Shown in pieces: positions 23,818-31,105 of a DNA stretch of 36,076 nucleotides. A program made the translations under genes and the position numbers. The notes below the pieces were generated by a model, which made no database searches, was not told where the DNA came from, and saw nothing but the letters and a program-made list of their open reading frames with translations. The stretch covers positions 1 to 36,076 of the forward strand of contig JAJYLL010000047.1 of NCBI GenBank assembly GCA_021787735.1, read 5' to 3'. This DNA comes from Acidobacteriota bacterium (lineage in GTDB: Bacteria > Acidobacteriota > Terriglobia > UBA7540). Position 1 is the first letter of the stretch, and each line of letters starts with the position of its first letter.

Positions 23818-25254
23818 GAGGCTGCGCAGCATCTGCTCAAAGGTGGGGCGCAGCCTGGAAAAGTCACGCTCCGGCGAAATGAATACGACATAGATGACGC
23901 TGTTTTGCTGATACGGCACCGCCACCAGCCAATCATGTTCCGGCAGGGGCTGGCCATTGGATCCGAGTGGTGACTGGCCCATCAGATCCACCGATTTCGC
24001 CTGCACTCCATTGACCGTAATGTTGTGGGTGGCACTGACGCGCAGTCCGGGATTCTGCTGCGCCAAGCTCGAAACCAATTCCTGCACGGCACCGTCCAGG
24101 TTAATGGCATTCTGCGGCTGGAAGGTGCTGATCATGGCACCATAGGCGATCCCGCTCTGGCTCAGCCCAGCCTGCGGTGCGATCGTCACTCCGCCTCCCT
24201 GCGGGTCCTGACGGGCCTGCCAGTTGCTCGGACGCTCGACAGAGAACGCCTGGGTATTCAGCGGCTGGAAGCTGCCGCTGGGCATCACGTCGGGCAAGCT
24301 GACGCTCCCCAAAGTGCTGGGGCCGGACAAGTCCTCCGGCATGCCCGCATTGTGAATCTGGCCGCTCTTGGCCATCTGTGCGATTTCCTGGGCAGTGTAG
24401 GCGCGCGTACGCTGCGCCTCCTGCCTGATCCGAGTAAATTGAACAGTGTCGGCGAGGAAGTGCTCGGGTGGCCAATTCTGCACTTCCCTGCTGACCGCCT
24501 CGTAGCGGTTGCCGGGATTAGGATGGTCGCTCAGGAATTGCGGTCCGCCGGTGCCGCCCTGCTTTTCCAGGGTCTCAAAGAACAGTGCCATCTGGCGCGG
24601 ATCGTACCCGGCCTTGTACATGATGATGGCTCCTACTGCGTCGGCCTGCGCTTCGTCGGCACGCGAGTACTTCATGCTCAGCATGCCACCGCCGACCTGC
24701 CCTCCGATGGAAGCGAGGGCGCCACCGAATCCGCCGATCATCCTTCCGAGAAGTTGGCCCAGCCCGGCAAGCAGGTTGGGCACCTGGTTCTGGCTCATCT
24801 GCTTGGCCGAATGCTGCATGTACACGTGGGCCATCTCATGAGCCATCACGCCAGCTAATTGCGCCTCATTGGCGGCATAATCGATAGTCCCCAGGTTTAC
24901 GAAAATGGGTCCGCCGGGCAGCGCGAAGGCGTTGATCTCCTTCTGCTGCACCACGTGGAACCGGTAAGGCCAGTCATATTGCTGCGGGATGACCGTCTGT
25001 AACCGCTTGCCGAGCTGCTGCGCGTACTGCGTGATGGGGTCAGAATCAGGCAGGATTGGCATTTGCTTATAGACTTCGCCTGCGGCTTTCAAGCCCTCCT
25101 TCTCCTGTTCTTGCTTGCTGATGGACACTTGGCCTGGATTGGGCAGCTCCGGCGTACTCTCCTTAACGGCCAGCAACAAGCCGGGTGCCGCCAATGTCAC
25201 CGAGAGCGCCAGCGCCCGAGCCGAGAGATTGTGCAAAGACAAGTGTATTCTCAT
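23803..25254 (-). CDS. M48-family metalloprotease, exported (BepA-like)
   Basis: The protein has about 483 residues; two ATGs (25257 and 25254) compete and the second has better spacing to AGAGGA. A signal peptide (SARALALSVTLAAPGLLLA) is followed by the zinc protease core with HEMAH (residues 140-144) and the third ligand Glu in SRADEAQADAVG (near 202), as in periplasmic M48 quality-control proteases. The HPNPGNRYEAV motif near DPRQMALFFETLEKQ is also typical. The C-terminal half is a separate domain (SFQPLNTQAFSVERPSNW to FEQMLRSLRPR). Its last codons overlap the methyltransferase fragment on the other strand, suggesting that its extreme C-terminus was reset by the rearrangement. Confidence 0.88.
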   Translation of the reverse strand: MRIHLSLHNLSARALALSVTLAAPGLLLAVKESTPELPNPGQVSISKQEQEKEGLKAAGEVYKQMPILPDSDPITQYAQQLGKRLQTVIPQQYDWPYRFHVVQQKEINAFALPGGPIFVNLGTIDYAANEAQLAGVMAHEMAHVYMQHSAKQMSQNQVPNLLAGLGQLLGRMIGGFGGALASIGGQVGGGMLSMKYSRADEAQADAVGAIIMYKAGYDPRQMALFFETLEKQGGTGGPQFLSDHPNPGNRYEAVSREVQNWPPEHFLADTVQFTRIRQEAQRTRAYTAQEIAQMAKSGQIHNAGMPEDLSGPSTLGSVSLPDVMPSGSFQPLNTQAFSVERPSNWQARQDPQGGGVTIAPQAGLSQSGIAYGAMISTFQPQNAINLDGAVQELVSSLAQQNPGLRVSATHNITVNGVQAKSVDLMGQSPLGSNGQPLPEHDWLVAVPYQQNSVIYVVFISPERDFSRLRPTFEQMLRSLRPRA

Positions 25255-25425
25255 CATTCCTCTTGCCCGGCGGAGGGGTTCCGCCGCACAGATACTTCCG
25301 CCCCAGGGGAAAACTGATTATTCGACCGCGATTTCCATCTTGGATTTGCCAGACCCTTTCAGTTTTTACCAACCGCCTCAGTTTGATCCGGCATGCCTTG
25401 CACCTGGATGGGCAAGGTTGCTGCG

Positions 25426-25632
25426 GACGCCGTTCTCACGCAGGCGATGAGGCATTCCAGTCCTGAAACCAAACGCGATTATCTATTGGGAATGCACGAG
25501 GAGGTCCGCGAGGCAATGGATGAAGCGAACCGGGAGTTCTTCGGCGATGGCGGTTATCACATTTTTAGCACAGTCGCCGAAAAAACCAATCCAGAGTCTG
25601 AGGAAGAAAGCTTGCAAACGGTTGAAACTTAA
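25426..25632 (+). pseudogene. C-terminal remnant of a tyrosine-type site-specific recombinase
   Basis: The fragment DAVLTQAMRHSSPETKRDYLL followed by MHEEVREAMDEANREFF resembles the tail found after the catalytic Tyr in phage/XerD-type integrases (TQAMRHSSPETKRxYQLGM). The catalytic domain upstream is missing; only promoterless sequence lies between 25258 and 25425. It stops 10 bases from the 3' end of the tRNA-Ala gene, a usual integration site, so it is probably what is left of an integrated element. Confidence 0.6.
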
Positions 25633-25642
25633 GCTGAACAAC

Positions 25643-25718
25643 TGGTGGACCTGGGGAGGTTCGAACTCCCGACCCCCTGGTTGCAAACCAGGTGCTCTCC
25701 CAACTGAGCTACAGGCCC
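25643..25718 (-). tRNA. tRNA-Ala (anticodon UGC)
   Basis: On the minus strand the sequence GGGCCTGTAGCTCAGT... folds as a full cloverleaf of 76 bases with encoded CCA. The anticodon stem CCTGG/CCAGG encloses TTTGCAA, giving anticodon UGC. The acceptor stem has the G3-U70 wobble pair that marks tRNA-Ala, and the T-arm GTTCGAACC is canonical. Confidence 0.97.
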
Positions 25719-25733
25719 ATTTTCATTTGAATG

Positions 25734-25739
25734 ATTATA
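25734..25739 (-). promoter_or_regulatory. -10 box of the tRNA-Ala promoter
   Basis: A perfect TATAAT lies 16 bases upstream of the mature tRNA 5' end on the minus strand, placing the transcript start near 25727. No good -35 is seen 17 bases further up; transposon debris begins close by and may have replaced it. Confidence 0.55.
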
Positions 25740-25789
25740 CTACAGACACCGTATTCCTCGGGGCGCTGAGAACATTGGATACAAATTCG

Positions 25790-26185
25790 GCTGTTAACCA
25801 CAGGCCGCCAGCGTCAATGGAGGTGTCTCGTGTCGCGTGTAACGATGGCTGAAGCCGGTGAGAGCCTTCCCGCTGGGCAGGCAGACTCACCCCGGAGCCC
25901 GCTCCAAAGCTTGGATGGACGGCTTCTCGTCCACTACCGAAACCGAGAAGCTCCGGGCAGCTTAGGCAGAGCCCCACGATATCCGCGGTCTTTCTGGTAA
26001 AGTCAGGGTAGGTCGAGGTACACCAGCTTCGGCGGCGCTGCGGCGGCATGTTATACCGCCGCAGCACACGCCACACTTGCTCTTCACTTACATCGCCCAG
26101 AACATGGACTGCGAACTTTCCCGTCCAAGTGCCGTGGCTGGCCAGAGGAGACTGATCCAACCGCGCCAGCACTCACTTCTCCGTG
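25790..26185 (-). pseudogene. Degraded IS630-type transposase
   Basis: Read leftward, HVLGDVSEEQVWRVLRRYN and RSWCTSTYPDFTRKTADIVGL match the helix-turn-helix and linker of IS630-family transposases. A frameshift follows. In another frame DEKPSIQALERAPG appears (DDE-region DEKP motif), then a stop, then CLPSGKALTGFSHRYTRH. At least one frameshift and one stop break it, and both the N-terminal helix-turn-helix start and the rest of the catalytic domain are missing. Terminal inverted repeats were not found. Confidence 0.75.
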
Positions 26186-26246
26186 CCCGCATCCCAGCGT
26201 TGGGGCTTGCCCCAAGGGTCGCTATCGTGCGCGGAGGAGCAGTGAA

Positions 26247-27590
26247 TCAAGCAGTCCGTATGTGCTTGGCGGCGTTCGCATCATTTCCGGGCACGGGCAC
26301 GACCGCTTTAATGTCCACGGGGCCCATAGCGTATTCGGTAGGACCGAGGCGATCGTTCGAGTCCAGCATTTCGTCCCACGAAATCTTCTTGCCGGTATAG
26401 GCCGATTCCCTGCCCAGAATGGCAGTAAGCGTCGAGTACGCCACGTGTTCGGCTTCGTTCACGGGTTGATTGGTCCGAATGGCGGTGAGGAAATCGATAT
26501 GCTCCTGAACGTAGGGATTGAATTTGGTCTTTCCCGGGGTCTGGCCTTGTTCCTGGTATTTCCACACGACATTGCCCTTCAGATCATAAATCGTATCTTT
26601 GCAATTCGTGAACCCCTCCGTCCCCAGCACCAGATCGGAGACTTCATTGGCGCAACCGTCAATCTGTCGGCACATGGTGTCATTGACTCCCCCGTTGGGG
26701 TAGGCATACTGCACGTTGAAGTGGTCATACTGGTCGCCCGTCACGCGCCGGGCGCGCCCGCCGTCGCCCACGGCATAAGTCGGATGCATTCCCGTAAACC
26801 AGATCACGGTATCAATGTTATGGACGCACTGTTCCACGATATGGTCACCCGAAAGCCAGCGCCAGTTGAGCCAGTCGCGAATCATAGCTTCCATATCCGA
26901 CCACCCCTTCCTCCTGGGCGTATACCACAGTTGACCAACGTTGTAGCGGGAGCGGGCTGCGAGGATCTGGCCGATGGCGCCGTTGGAAACGCGAGCGTAA
27001 GTTTCCCGGTGGGGCCGGTCGTGCCGCCATAGAGTTCCAGCCACCACGCAGAGGTTGTAAGCTGTGGCTTTCTGGCCGCTCGCCAGGATGGAGCGCACCC
27101 CAGGAGCATCGACAGCGCACGGCTTCTCCAAAAAGCAGTGTTTTTTGGCATCGACAGTAGCCCCGAAGTGCTGGGGCCGGAAATGTGGCGGAGTGGCCAG
27201 CAGCACCAAGTCCACGTCGGAATCCAGCACCTTCTTGTAGGCATCAAAGCCGATAAAACAATGGTCGTCGTCAACCTGCACCTGCGCCTTCTTGGAAAGA
27301 TTGGCGCGGCAGGTATCCATGTGGTCCTTCAGAACGTCCGCCAGCGCCACGATTTTGACGCTGGGTCCCGCATTCAGAATGTTCAGGGTAGCACCCGTCC
27401 CCCGGTTGCCACAGCCGATCAGGCCGACCTTCAGAACCGGGCCATCCGGGGCCAAGTCAACGAACTTCACAGGCGGGTAGGACTTCTTGCAACTTGCCAG
27501 CACCGCTCCGGCACCGACTGCCGCGACCGCACCGATAAAAGTTCGGCGGTTAAAATCGCGTTTTCCCTCTTCCCTTTTCTCGTCAGTCAT
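26247..27590 (-). CDS. Gfo/Idh/MocA-family oxidoreductase, Tat-exported lipoprotein
   Basis: The 447-residue protein has both a Tat signal (FNRRTFIGAVAAVGAGAV, Arg15-Arg16) and a lipobox LASC (Cys34), so it should be carried folded, with its cofactor, and anchored outside the inner membrane. The NAD(P)-binding fold begins VGLIGCGNRGTGA, the catalytic EKP appears in CFLEKPCAVD, and the C-terminal substrate domain includes WLNWRWLSGDHIVEQCVHNID. Such exported members are common in Acidobacteriota and Planctomycetota and act on sugars or glycosides. It is the last gene of the leftward group after the cytochrome fusion, 119 bases away, but may be functionally separate. Confidence 0.9.
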   Translation of the reverse strand: MTDEKREEGKRDFNRRTFIGAVAAVGAGAVLASCKKSYPPVKFVDLAPDGPVLKVGLIGCGNRGTGATLNILNAGPSVKIVALADVLKDHMDTCRANLSKKAQVQVDDDHCFIGFDAYKKVLDSDVDLVLLATPPHFRPQHFGATVDAKKHCFLEKPCAVDAPGVRSILASGQKATAYNLCVVAGTLWRHDRPHRETYARVSNGAIGQILAARSRYNVGQLWYTPRRKGWSDMEAMIRDWLNWRWLSGDHIVEQCVHNIDTVIWFTGMHPTYAVGDGGRARRVTGDQYDHFNVQYAYPNGGVNDTMCRQIDGCANEVSDLVLGTEGFTNCKDTIYDLKGNVVWKYQEQGQTPGKTKFNPYVQEHIDFLTAIRTNQPVNEAEHVAYSTLTAILGRESAYTGKKISWDEMLDSNDRLGPTEYAMGPVDIKAVVPVPGNDANAAKHIRTA

Positions 27591-27709
27591 ATCGGATCTC
27601 CTTTAAACAAGAATAAAGCTCAAATCAGAAACTCGTCTCATCCCGGGCCGCGCCGATTCCCTCACGACCCCTCGCCTGGCGGCGGTTCACCATGCAGGCG
27701 GGACATTGA

Positions 27710-29353
27710 TCAGCGTTTTCCGCTGTCTCTCTCCTGCCGATTTCCGGCGGACTGGGTGCCTTCGTCGTATTCGCGGACCACCCGGAAGTCCACATCGGTA
27801 CAGTCCGAATACCACCAAATGCTCTTGGGCGATTGGGGGTCGGTCAGCAGCCAAGCGTCTGTCCGCGTGTGGTCGCGTGCCGCACAACGCAAGTCGGCAG
27901 CATCCGAACGGTACGAACCTCCGCGCACCACGTGCTCCTTGCCGGAGGCCGGGCCGCGCGGATCGACTGCCAGAGTGTTGGCATAGGCGCTGTACGCATC
28001 CGGTGAGTACCAATCCTGGCAGAATTCCCTCACGTTGCCTAACATATCCACCAACCCCCAAGGATTGGGCCTGGTCATTCCAGTGGGATGCGTTTCATCC
28101 AGGCTGTTACCCTGATACCAGGCGTAATAGCTGATCGGCGTGGTCTTTACTCCCAGCAGGCGATTCAGCCATCGCTGCGTGGTGAATGAAGCAGGATTGC
28201 CCTTGAAGAAATACGGGGTAGTAGTGCCCGCGCGCGCGGCATACTCCCACTCCGCCTCCGTCGGGAGCCGGTACTTCTGTCCGGTAATTTCGGAAAGCCA
28301 CTCACAAAACTGGGTGGCGGCATAAAAGGTCATCGTGATGGCCGGCCTCGACCCTCTGCCCCAGCCCTGGTCTGGAGACCCATAAGGCGGAGTGGGCCCA
28401 GTTACGGCGTCAGCTTTGCCGGCATCCGGAGCGTCCCGATTGCGTCCTTTATTCCCGCGCTGCATGAGGTAAACCTCGTACTGTTCCCATGTCACCTCCG
28501 TCCTTTCCATCCAGAACGGACTGATTTTCACCTCGTGGACCGGGCCCTCGTCGGGGCGCCGGTAGGGTTCCGAATCGGGGCTTCCCATCCGGAAAGTGCC
28601 GCCAGGAACGGCTACCATGCGGATTTTCACGGTCGAGTCGGGAATCACTTCGGTGTAACTCTTGAACCCCTGGGGGTTCAACGGGAACGCCTTCTCGAGT
28701 TCCTGTTCCTGGGCCGCTTGCTGAGCCGCGCCCTCATCCACAGCTTCCTCAGTTCCCTTGCCACGATAGTGCCCCGTGTGCAGGTGGCAGTTGATGCACT
28801 GCATCTTGTCCTTGGAACGCTGGTAGTGCAAGTGGGCATCCACGCCCTTCTTGGAGAGCCCCACGGAGAAAAGATTGGCGTGGCAGCGAATGCAAGCGCT
28901 GTCGTAAGTGAACGTGCGCGCCTGGGCCAAGGTCTGTTTGGATCGCCAGTTGATTTTGGTCGGGTCCATGAAGAGTTTACCGTAAATATCCTGGATCCCC
29001 AAGCGGGCTTTCTCCGTATAGTACTCCATTCCGCCGGCGGGGAGGTGGCAATCGACGCAATGAGTTACGACGCCACTCTTAGTGGAGAAATGCGGCGAGC
29101 GAATCCAGGTTTGCGTGGCGTCCGGGTGGACGTGACAGGCCTGATCACAGAACTTGTCCGAGGAGGTGGCGTCCACGCCGACCTTCATAGAAAAAATGAC
29201 CGCGATGCCGAGGCAAAATCCTATTCCGACAAAAACCAGCTTCCGGGCCCTCTGGGATGGGCGGGAATCAGCGCTTTTCGGCTCTTTATCCCGTTTGCGA
29301 AAGAAAAAAACACGCACCTGTCCTATTTGCTCCTTTTTGGCAATCCGTGGCAT
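27710..29353 (-). CDS. NapC/NrfH-like tetrahaem cytochrome fused to a SUMF1 (FGE-type) domain
   Basis: The start at 29353 gives 547 residues; an earlier frame start at 29413 adds 20 residues. An N-terminal membrane helix (KLVFVGIGFCLGIAVIFSM, about 38-57) is followed by four haem sites: CDQACH (CXXXCH, 69-74), CVDCH (99-103), CIRCH (154-158) and CINCH (186-190), as in membrane quinol-oxidising NapC/NrfH proteins. After a Gln/Glu linker comes a complete SUMF1-type domain (VAVPGGTFRMGS, RTEVTWEQYEVY, RLPTEAEWEYAARAG, MLGNVREFCQDWY, VVRGGSYRSDAADLRCAAR). FGE catalytic cysteines (RCxxxxC) are replaced by Ser and Leu/Asp, so it should not make formylglycine. Its first codons overlap the end of apbE by 31 bases. 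It may pass quinol electrons outward. Confidence 0.88.
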   Translation of the reverse strand: MPRIAKKEQIGQVRVFFFRKRDKEPKSADSRPSQRARKLVFVGIGFCLGIAVIFSMKVGVDATSSDKFCDQACHVHPDATQTWIRSPHFSTKSGVVTHCVDCHLPAGGMEYYTEKARLGIQDIYGKLFMDPTKINWRSKQTLAQARTFTYDSACIRCHANLFSVGLSKKGVDAHLHYQRSKDKMQCINCHLHTGHYRGKGTEEAVDEGAAQQAAQEQELEKAFPLNPQGFKSYTEVIPDSTVKIRMVAVPGGTFRMGSPDSEPYRRPDEGPVHEVKISPFWMERTEVTWEQYEVYLMQRGNKGRNRDAPDAGKADAVTGPTPPYGSPDQGWGRGSRPAITMTFYAATQFCEWLSEITGQKYRLPTEAEWEYAARAGTTTPYFFKGNPASFTTQRWLNRLLGVKTTPISYYAWYQGNSLDETHPTGMTRPNPWGLVDMLGNVREFCQDWYSPDAYSAYANTLAVDPRGPASGKEHVVRGGSYRSDAADLRCAARDHTRTDAWLLTDPQSPKSIWWYSDCTDVDFRVVREYDEGTQSAGNRQERDSGKR

Positions 29354-30381
29354 GAAGTGGGAAACCCGCGTGAGGTGTAGTGCTTCCATTCTCCGCCCAC
29401 GCGTCGGACCCATAAGGCCGACACGCCAGGAAGAGATTGGGCAACCCGAATTCCATCTGCCACAGACATCAACGAAAACGCCGTGGCGAGCGCGTCGGCA
29501 GTAGTCGAATCCCTGGCCATTACGGTCGTGCTGCTGCTCCCTTCCAGTGCCCAGCCGGTTAGAGGATTGATGACGTGTGAGTACCGATGGCCCTTGACCT
29601 CCAAAAACTGATGCTCATCACCGGAGGTGGAAACTGCGCGGGCGCTCAGCAACAGCGTGCAGGGCACAGCCCCGGCATCCGAGTCGGCGGTATCGATGCG
29701 GACTTTCCAGCCGGAACTTCCTGGCGGAGGTTCACCCGTGACGACCTCTCCCCCCGCCACGACCAGGGCGTGGCGGATGCCCTGCGATTGCAAGACGGCC
29801 AGCATCTGGTCGGCGGCATAACCCTTCCCGATGGCGCCCAAATCCAGCTTCATGCCGGCGCGCTTCAGAAACACGGTGTGATGCACAGGATCCAGTTCAA
29901 TATTGCGATAATCGACCAGAGCTTTTGCCTTGGCTATTTCCGCCGGATCAGGCAGGCGTCCGTTTTTGCGGGCGCTGCGCCATAAGTCAACCAGGGGGGC
30001 GATGCTGACATCGAAATAGCCTTGGGAAAGCTTCGAGGTCCACAAGGACTTTGCCAGCACGTCATAGAGGTCGCTGCTGACCGGGAACGGCGCTGCGTTG
30101 CCGTCGCGCATAAGGCGCGCCAGTTCGCTGTCAGTGCGATAATCGCTCATGACCTGCTCGAGTTCCTCGGCGCGGTCGAATGCCGCCTCCGCCGCCTTGG
30201 AGGCCTCCGCATCCGAGGCCGCGTACATCTCAATTCGGAAAATGGTTCCCATGCGAGGGAGAGAATACTGAAAGCGCTGGAGGGGCGTCTTGGCGGCCGC
30301 GAGCCCCGAGGAGGTCGTGACGATGCCAAGTCCGAGCGCGAGGAAGAATAGACAGGCGCCTGAGCACAAACGGACTTCCAC
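29323..30381 (-). CDS. apbE: FAD:protein FMN transferase
   Basis: Typical ApbE features are present: SLPRMGTIFRIEMYA, the MSDYRTDSELARL and SQGYFDVSIAPLVDLWR segments, MKLDLGAIGKGYAADQ (FAD-binding), VVAGGEVVTGEPP and the Mg-binding STTADALATAFSLM. The enzyme attaches FMN covalently to Thr in exported flavoproteins. The start is uncertain: GTG at 30381 gives a well-formed signal peptide (LCSGACLFFLALGLGIVTTSSGLAAA), whereas an ATG at 30561 adds 60 residues unlike the family. The end overlaps the start of the cytochrome-SUMF1 gene, so the two are co-translated. This pairing suggests a flavin-dependent exported electron-transfer route, though no FMN acceptor gene is in the window. Confidence 0.9.
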   Translation of the reverse strand: MEVRLCSGACLFFLALGLGIVTTSSGLAAAKTPLQRFQYSLPRMGTIFRIEMYAASDAEASKAAEAAFDRAEELEQVMSDYRTDSELARLMRDGNAAPFPVSSDLYDVLAKSLWTSKLSQGYFDVSIAPLVDLWRSARKNGRLPDPAEIAKAKALVDYRNIELDPVHHTVFLKRAGMKLDLGAIGKGYAADQMLAVLQSQGIRHALVVAGGEVVTGEPPPGSSGWKVRIDTADSDAGAVPCTLLLSARAVSTSGDEHQFLEVKGHRYSHVINPLTGWALEGSSSTTVMARDSTTADALATAFSLMSVADGIRVAQSLPGVSALWVRRVGGEWKHYTSRGFPTSCHGLPKRSK

Positions 30382-30561
30382 ACGGCTGACCCGGGAGATG
30401 ACGGAGTAATTAGAAAACACTTCAGCTCGCAAAGCGTGAGACAGGATGCCAAAGCACTCGCGGAGGGAACAACATGTGGCGTCCGCTGTCGGGTGCCTCT
30501 CCAGACCACTCGATGGTCTGACTGATTCTCTCCAAGCCGATGCGTTCGATAACTTCAACAA

Positions 30562-30988
30562 AGTGTATCTCGTATTCGGCAGTAAAGTTCATGGTTCTCC
30601 CGACAGCGGCAGGAAGTCGTGGAGTACACTATCACCGGAATTAACGGTTGGGCATTCCGGAGATTGAAAATATACACCTACTCGGGTGAAAGCAAGCATA
30701 TTTTTTCTTCACGCGGTCACACCCATTGTCAACAACCCATCCATAGCCCCTGAGAATGCGTCGCCAGAGCTTCCAGAACCCGTTTTTTCAGATACCTGCC
30801 CTCTTCTGGAAGATATCGCAATCGTTTTCGTGGAGGCCGGCAGCCTTGGCTACCATCACCAAGTAATCCACCGGTCGCCGGCGAGCAAGATTATGAATCC
30901 TGGATTAAGAGTCCTCGGTTCTGAGTGTTGAAAAAAGGCAGAATCAGGAACGGAGAAACGTAATTGCATTCATTCAATCACCAATCGC
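30562..30988. other. Intergenic region upstream of apbE
   Basis: No credible gene is seen in these 430 bases. A minus-strand stretch around 30785-30900 (AKAAGLHENDCDIFQKRAGI then stop) vaguely recalls a helix-turn-helix tail but is too short to assign. A 10-base direct repeat (tcaatcacca) occurs at about 30974 and 30989. Confidence 0.4.
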
Positions 30989-31051
30989 TCAATCACCAAG
31001 GGTCCGTTCGCACCGCAGCGCCACCATGGGATCAACCTTTACCGCGCGCGT
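30989..31051 (-). pseudogene. 3' remnant of a second ADOP permease gene
   Basis: Read on the minus strand from about 31051, the frame gives TRAVKVDPMVALRCERTLGD and then a stop. The neighbouring intact permease ends RRAAKVDPMVALRYE. Over the aligned 11 codons nearly all base differences are synonymous, so this is the decayed end of a paralogous coding sequence rather than chance. Confidence 0.7.
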
Positions 31052-31104
31052 CTGTAGCGGCGGCTTCATGCCGCCAATTTCAGATGTGGCGCGGTAAACG
31101 CGCC
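31051..31104. repeat. REP-like double hairpin downstream of the ADOP permease
   Basis: Two perfect stems lie 12 bases apart: GGCGGC-TTCAT-GCCGCC (31059-31075) and GGCGCG-GTAAA-CGCGCC (31088-31104). The element begins TCTGTAGCG, a 9-mer shared with the hairpin element at 33802-33829 in the opposite orientation. It ends just beside the permease stop codon and may also stop transcription or protect the mRNA end. Confidence 0.65.
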
Positions 31105-31105
31105 C

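Noticed and set aside
25735..25790. Extension of the transposase remnant to the tRNA promoter
   Set aside because: The residues past about 25790 no longer resemble IS630 proteins, so I ended the remnant there.
30785..30931. Possible helix-turn-helix tail (minus strand) upstream of apbE
   Set aside because: Only about 20 residues are suggestive and a stop follows; too weak to call a pseudogene.
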